The translations under genes were made by a program, and so were the position numbers. Below, piece by piece: positions 63,237-64,000 of a DNA stretch of 64,000 bases. Where the stretch lies: contig OZ014424.1 of assembly GCA_963965975.1 (NCBI GenBank), positions 1,116,001-1,180,000 of the forward strand, in the 5' to 3' direction. The notes beneath the pieces were generated by a model that searched no databases, had not been told where the DNA came from, and worked only from the letters and a program-made list of their open reading frames with translations. This stretch comes from Xestospongia bergquistia (taxonomy: Eukaryota > Porifera > Demospongiae > Haplosclerida > Petrosiidae). How positions within the stretch are numbered: position 1 is the first letter of the stretch; each line of letters opens with the position of its first letter.

Positions 63237-64000
63237 ATGGCTCATTATGATTTAAAGTAAGTAATCCAAGTAATATAATGTTATAATTCCTTATTGCTGC
63301 TTTGTAGCTATTTGAGATCCAATGTTCTCCGTACTAGTGAACCATATGAGATATATATTCCAGAAGATATGGTAACCTTTGAACAGCATTGGAAGCGTAA
63401 TAGTTGGGATGAGGAAATACTACAAAGGTTGCCAGCTGCTTGTCGTAATGCACAGCCTCCTCAAGTAACAATTCCAGTTGTTAAAGTGGGTCATGTGACT
63501 CATTATGATGATGCTAAATCAATAGTGACAAGTGGACATGGTAGTAATGTAGGATTTACCTTTAATATAAAGATTGGCAAAGATGCAACATACAAGAAAG
63601 TAGCTCAAGATTCTTTTCAGAAACTTGGTCCTGACGCATCTGTAATGCCTGGAGCATATTCATGGTGGTCAGTATGCCTCCCAGATAATTTACAACCACC
63701 AAACCCACCACCACAGTTACTTAATGCTCCAGATGCTCTTCATGCTGTCCCATCACCTTGTCTTGCCTCTTCTTATGCCTCAGTGTATGGGACTATAGCA
63801 ATGATAACTGATTTTCGTGGCCTTCTCCAATCTTATTCTCAGTTATTTGGAAATGCAAGGATTACATTCAAATGTGGAGGCACATTACTTTACAGGAAAG
63901 AGGTTTGTCGAGTCATTATAGTATGTTGTAAAGTAGATGGACAAGATCCTCTTGAGCTACGAGGGTTCAGAGATTATGATTTTAATGAAACAATTACTCT
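63237..64000 (+). CDS. Unrecognised protein with a possible ADP-ribosyltransferase-like signature, 3' end outside window
   Basis: Exons 63237-63256 and 63308 to beyond 64000, at least 237 aa, open to the edge. The start MAHYDLN is followed by an N-terminal EIYIPEDMVTFEQHWKRNSW, then LPAACRNAQPPQVTIPVVK and VGHVTHYDDAKSIVTSGHG-SNVGF. The pattern H-x-T-x(4)-A-x-x-I-x(3)-G resembles the first strand and helix of ART/DarT-like folds. Later come MPGAYSWWSVCLPDN, SSYASVYGTIAMITDFRGLL and a Cys-rich segment ITFKCGGTLLYRKEVCRVII. I do not recognise the family with certainty. A decayed copy lies directly upstream, so the gene is part of a small local family. Confidence 0.6.

Overview
This is an AT-rich eukaryotic window with small introns (often 50-100 bp, GT...AG, with GTAAGT-like donors), many closely spaced genes and several divergent gene pairs. 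The gene content is animal: a PHLPP phosphatase with PH, LRR and PPM parts, OSGIN, SYS1, NOB1, an SLC66A2-type PQ-loop exon, MARVEL proteins, and multi-domain Death/ankyrin/LRR proteins. Base composition, compactness and the invertebrate Death-domain repertoire suggest an early-branching animal, most likely a demosponge of the Amphimedon type. That assignment is inference; no species marker was seen. All gene models were built by hand from splice signals and reading phase.

Left part (1-7.7 kb): a minus-strand, borealin-like gene of at least ten exons starts at 4085 and runs off the left edge. A 0.64-kb block holding its first five exons, its promoter and the start of a flavin monooxygenase (FMO) gene is duplicated at 7.08-7.72 kb. 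There the borealin part is a pseudogene and the FMO part is intact. Between the copies lie three E2F-type sites, a 0.7-kb minisatellite, short repeats and a T-rich tandem array.

Middle (7.7-32.1 kb): two intact FMO genes and four FMO relics alternate with four related Death-domain genes, called A-D here. Gene A is the fullest: Death - helical module X - ankyrin - Death - CARD-like - module Y - coiled coil - LRR, with no NACHT or NB-ARC domain. Gene B is a short Death - coiled coil - LRR form whose coiled coil is built from identical-length 63-bp exons. Gene C lacks the first Death domain and the LRRs and has two possible last exons. Gene D stops at a module boundary. This NLR-like but NTPase-less family is the best candidate for an undescribed system; a role in innate immune signalling is inferred only from domain types. 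LINE relics and duplicated upstream blocks lie between the genes.

Right part (33-64 kb): two tandem MARVEL genes; NOB1 (ribosome maturation) convergent with OSGIN; OSGIN divergent from a 16-exon PHLPP gene; an intronless pirin; SYS1 divergent from a lone first exon of an SLC66A2-type gene; a head-to-head pair of YHYH-domain secreted-protein genes, one frameshifted; and, at the right edge, an unrecognised gene with a possible ADP-ribosyltransferase-like signature, preceded by its own pseudogene. A foldback repeat family occurs in at least six copies, and one copy is split by a 566-bp hAT-type MITE with a perfect 8-bp target duplication.
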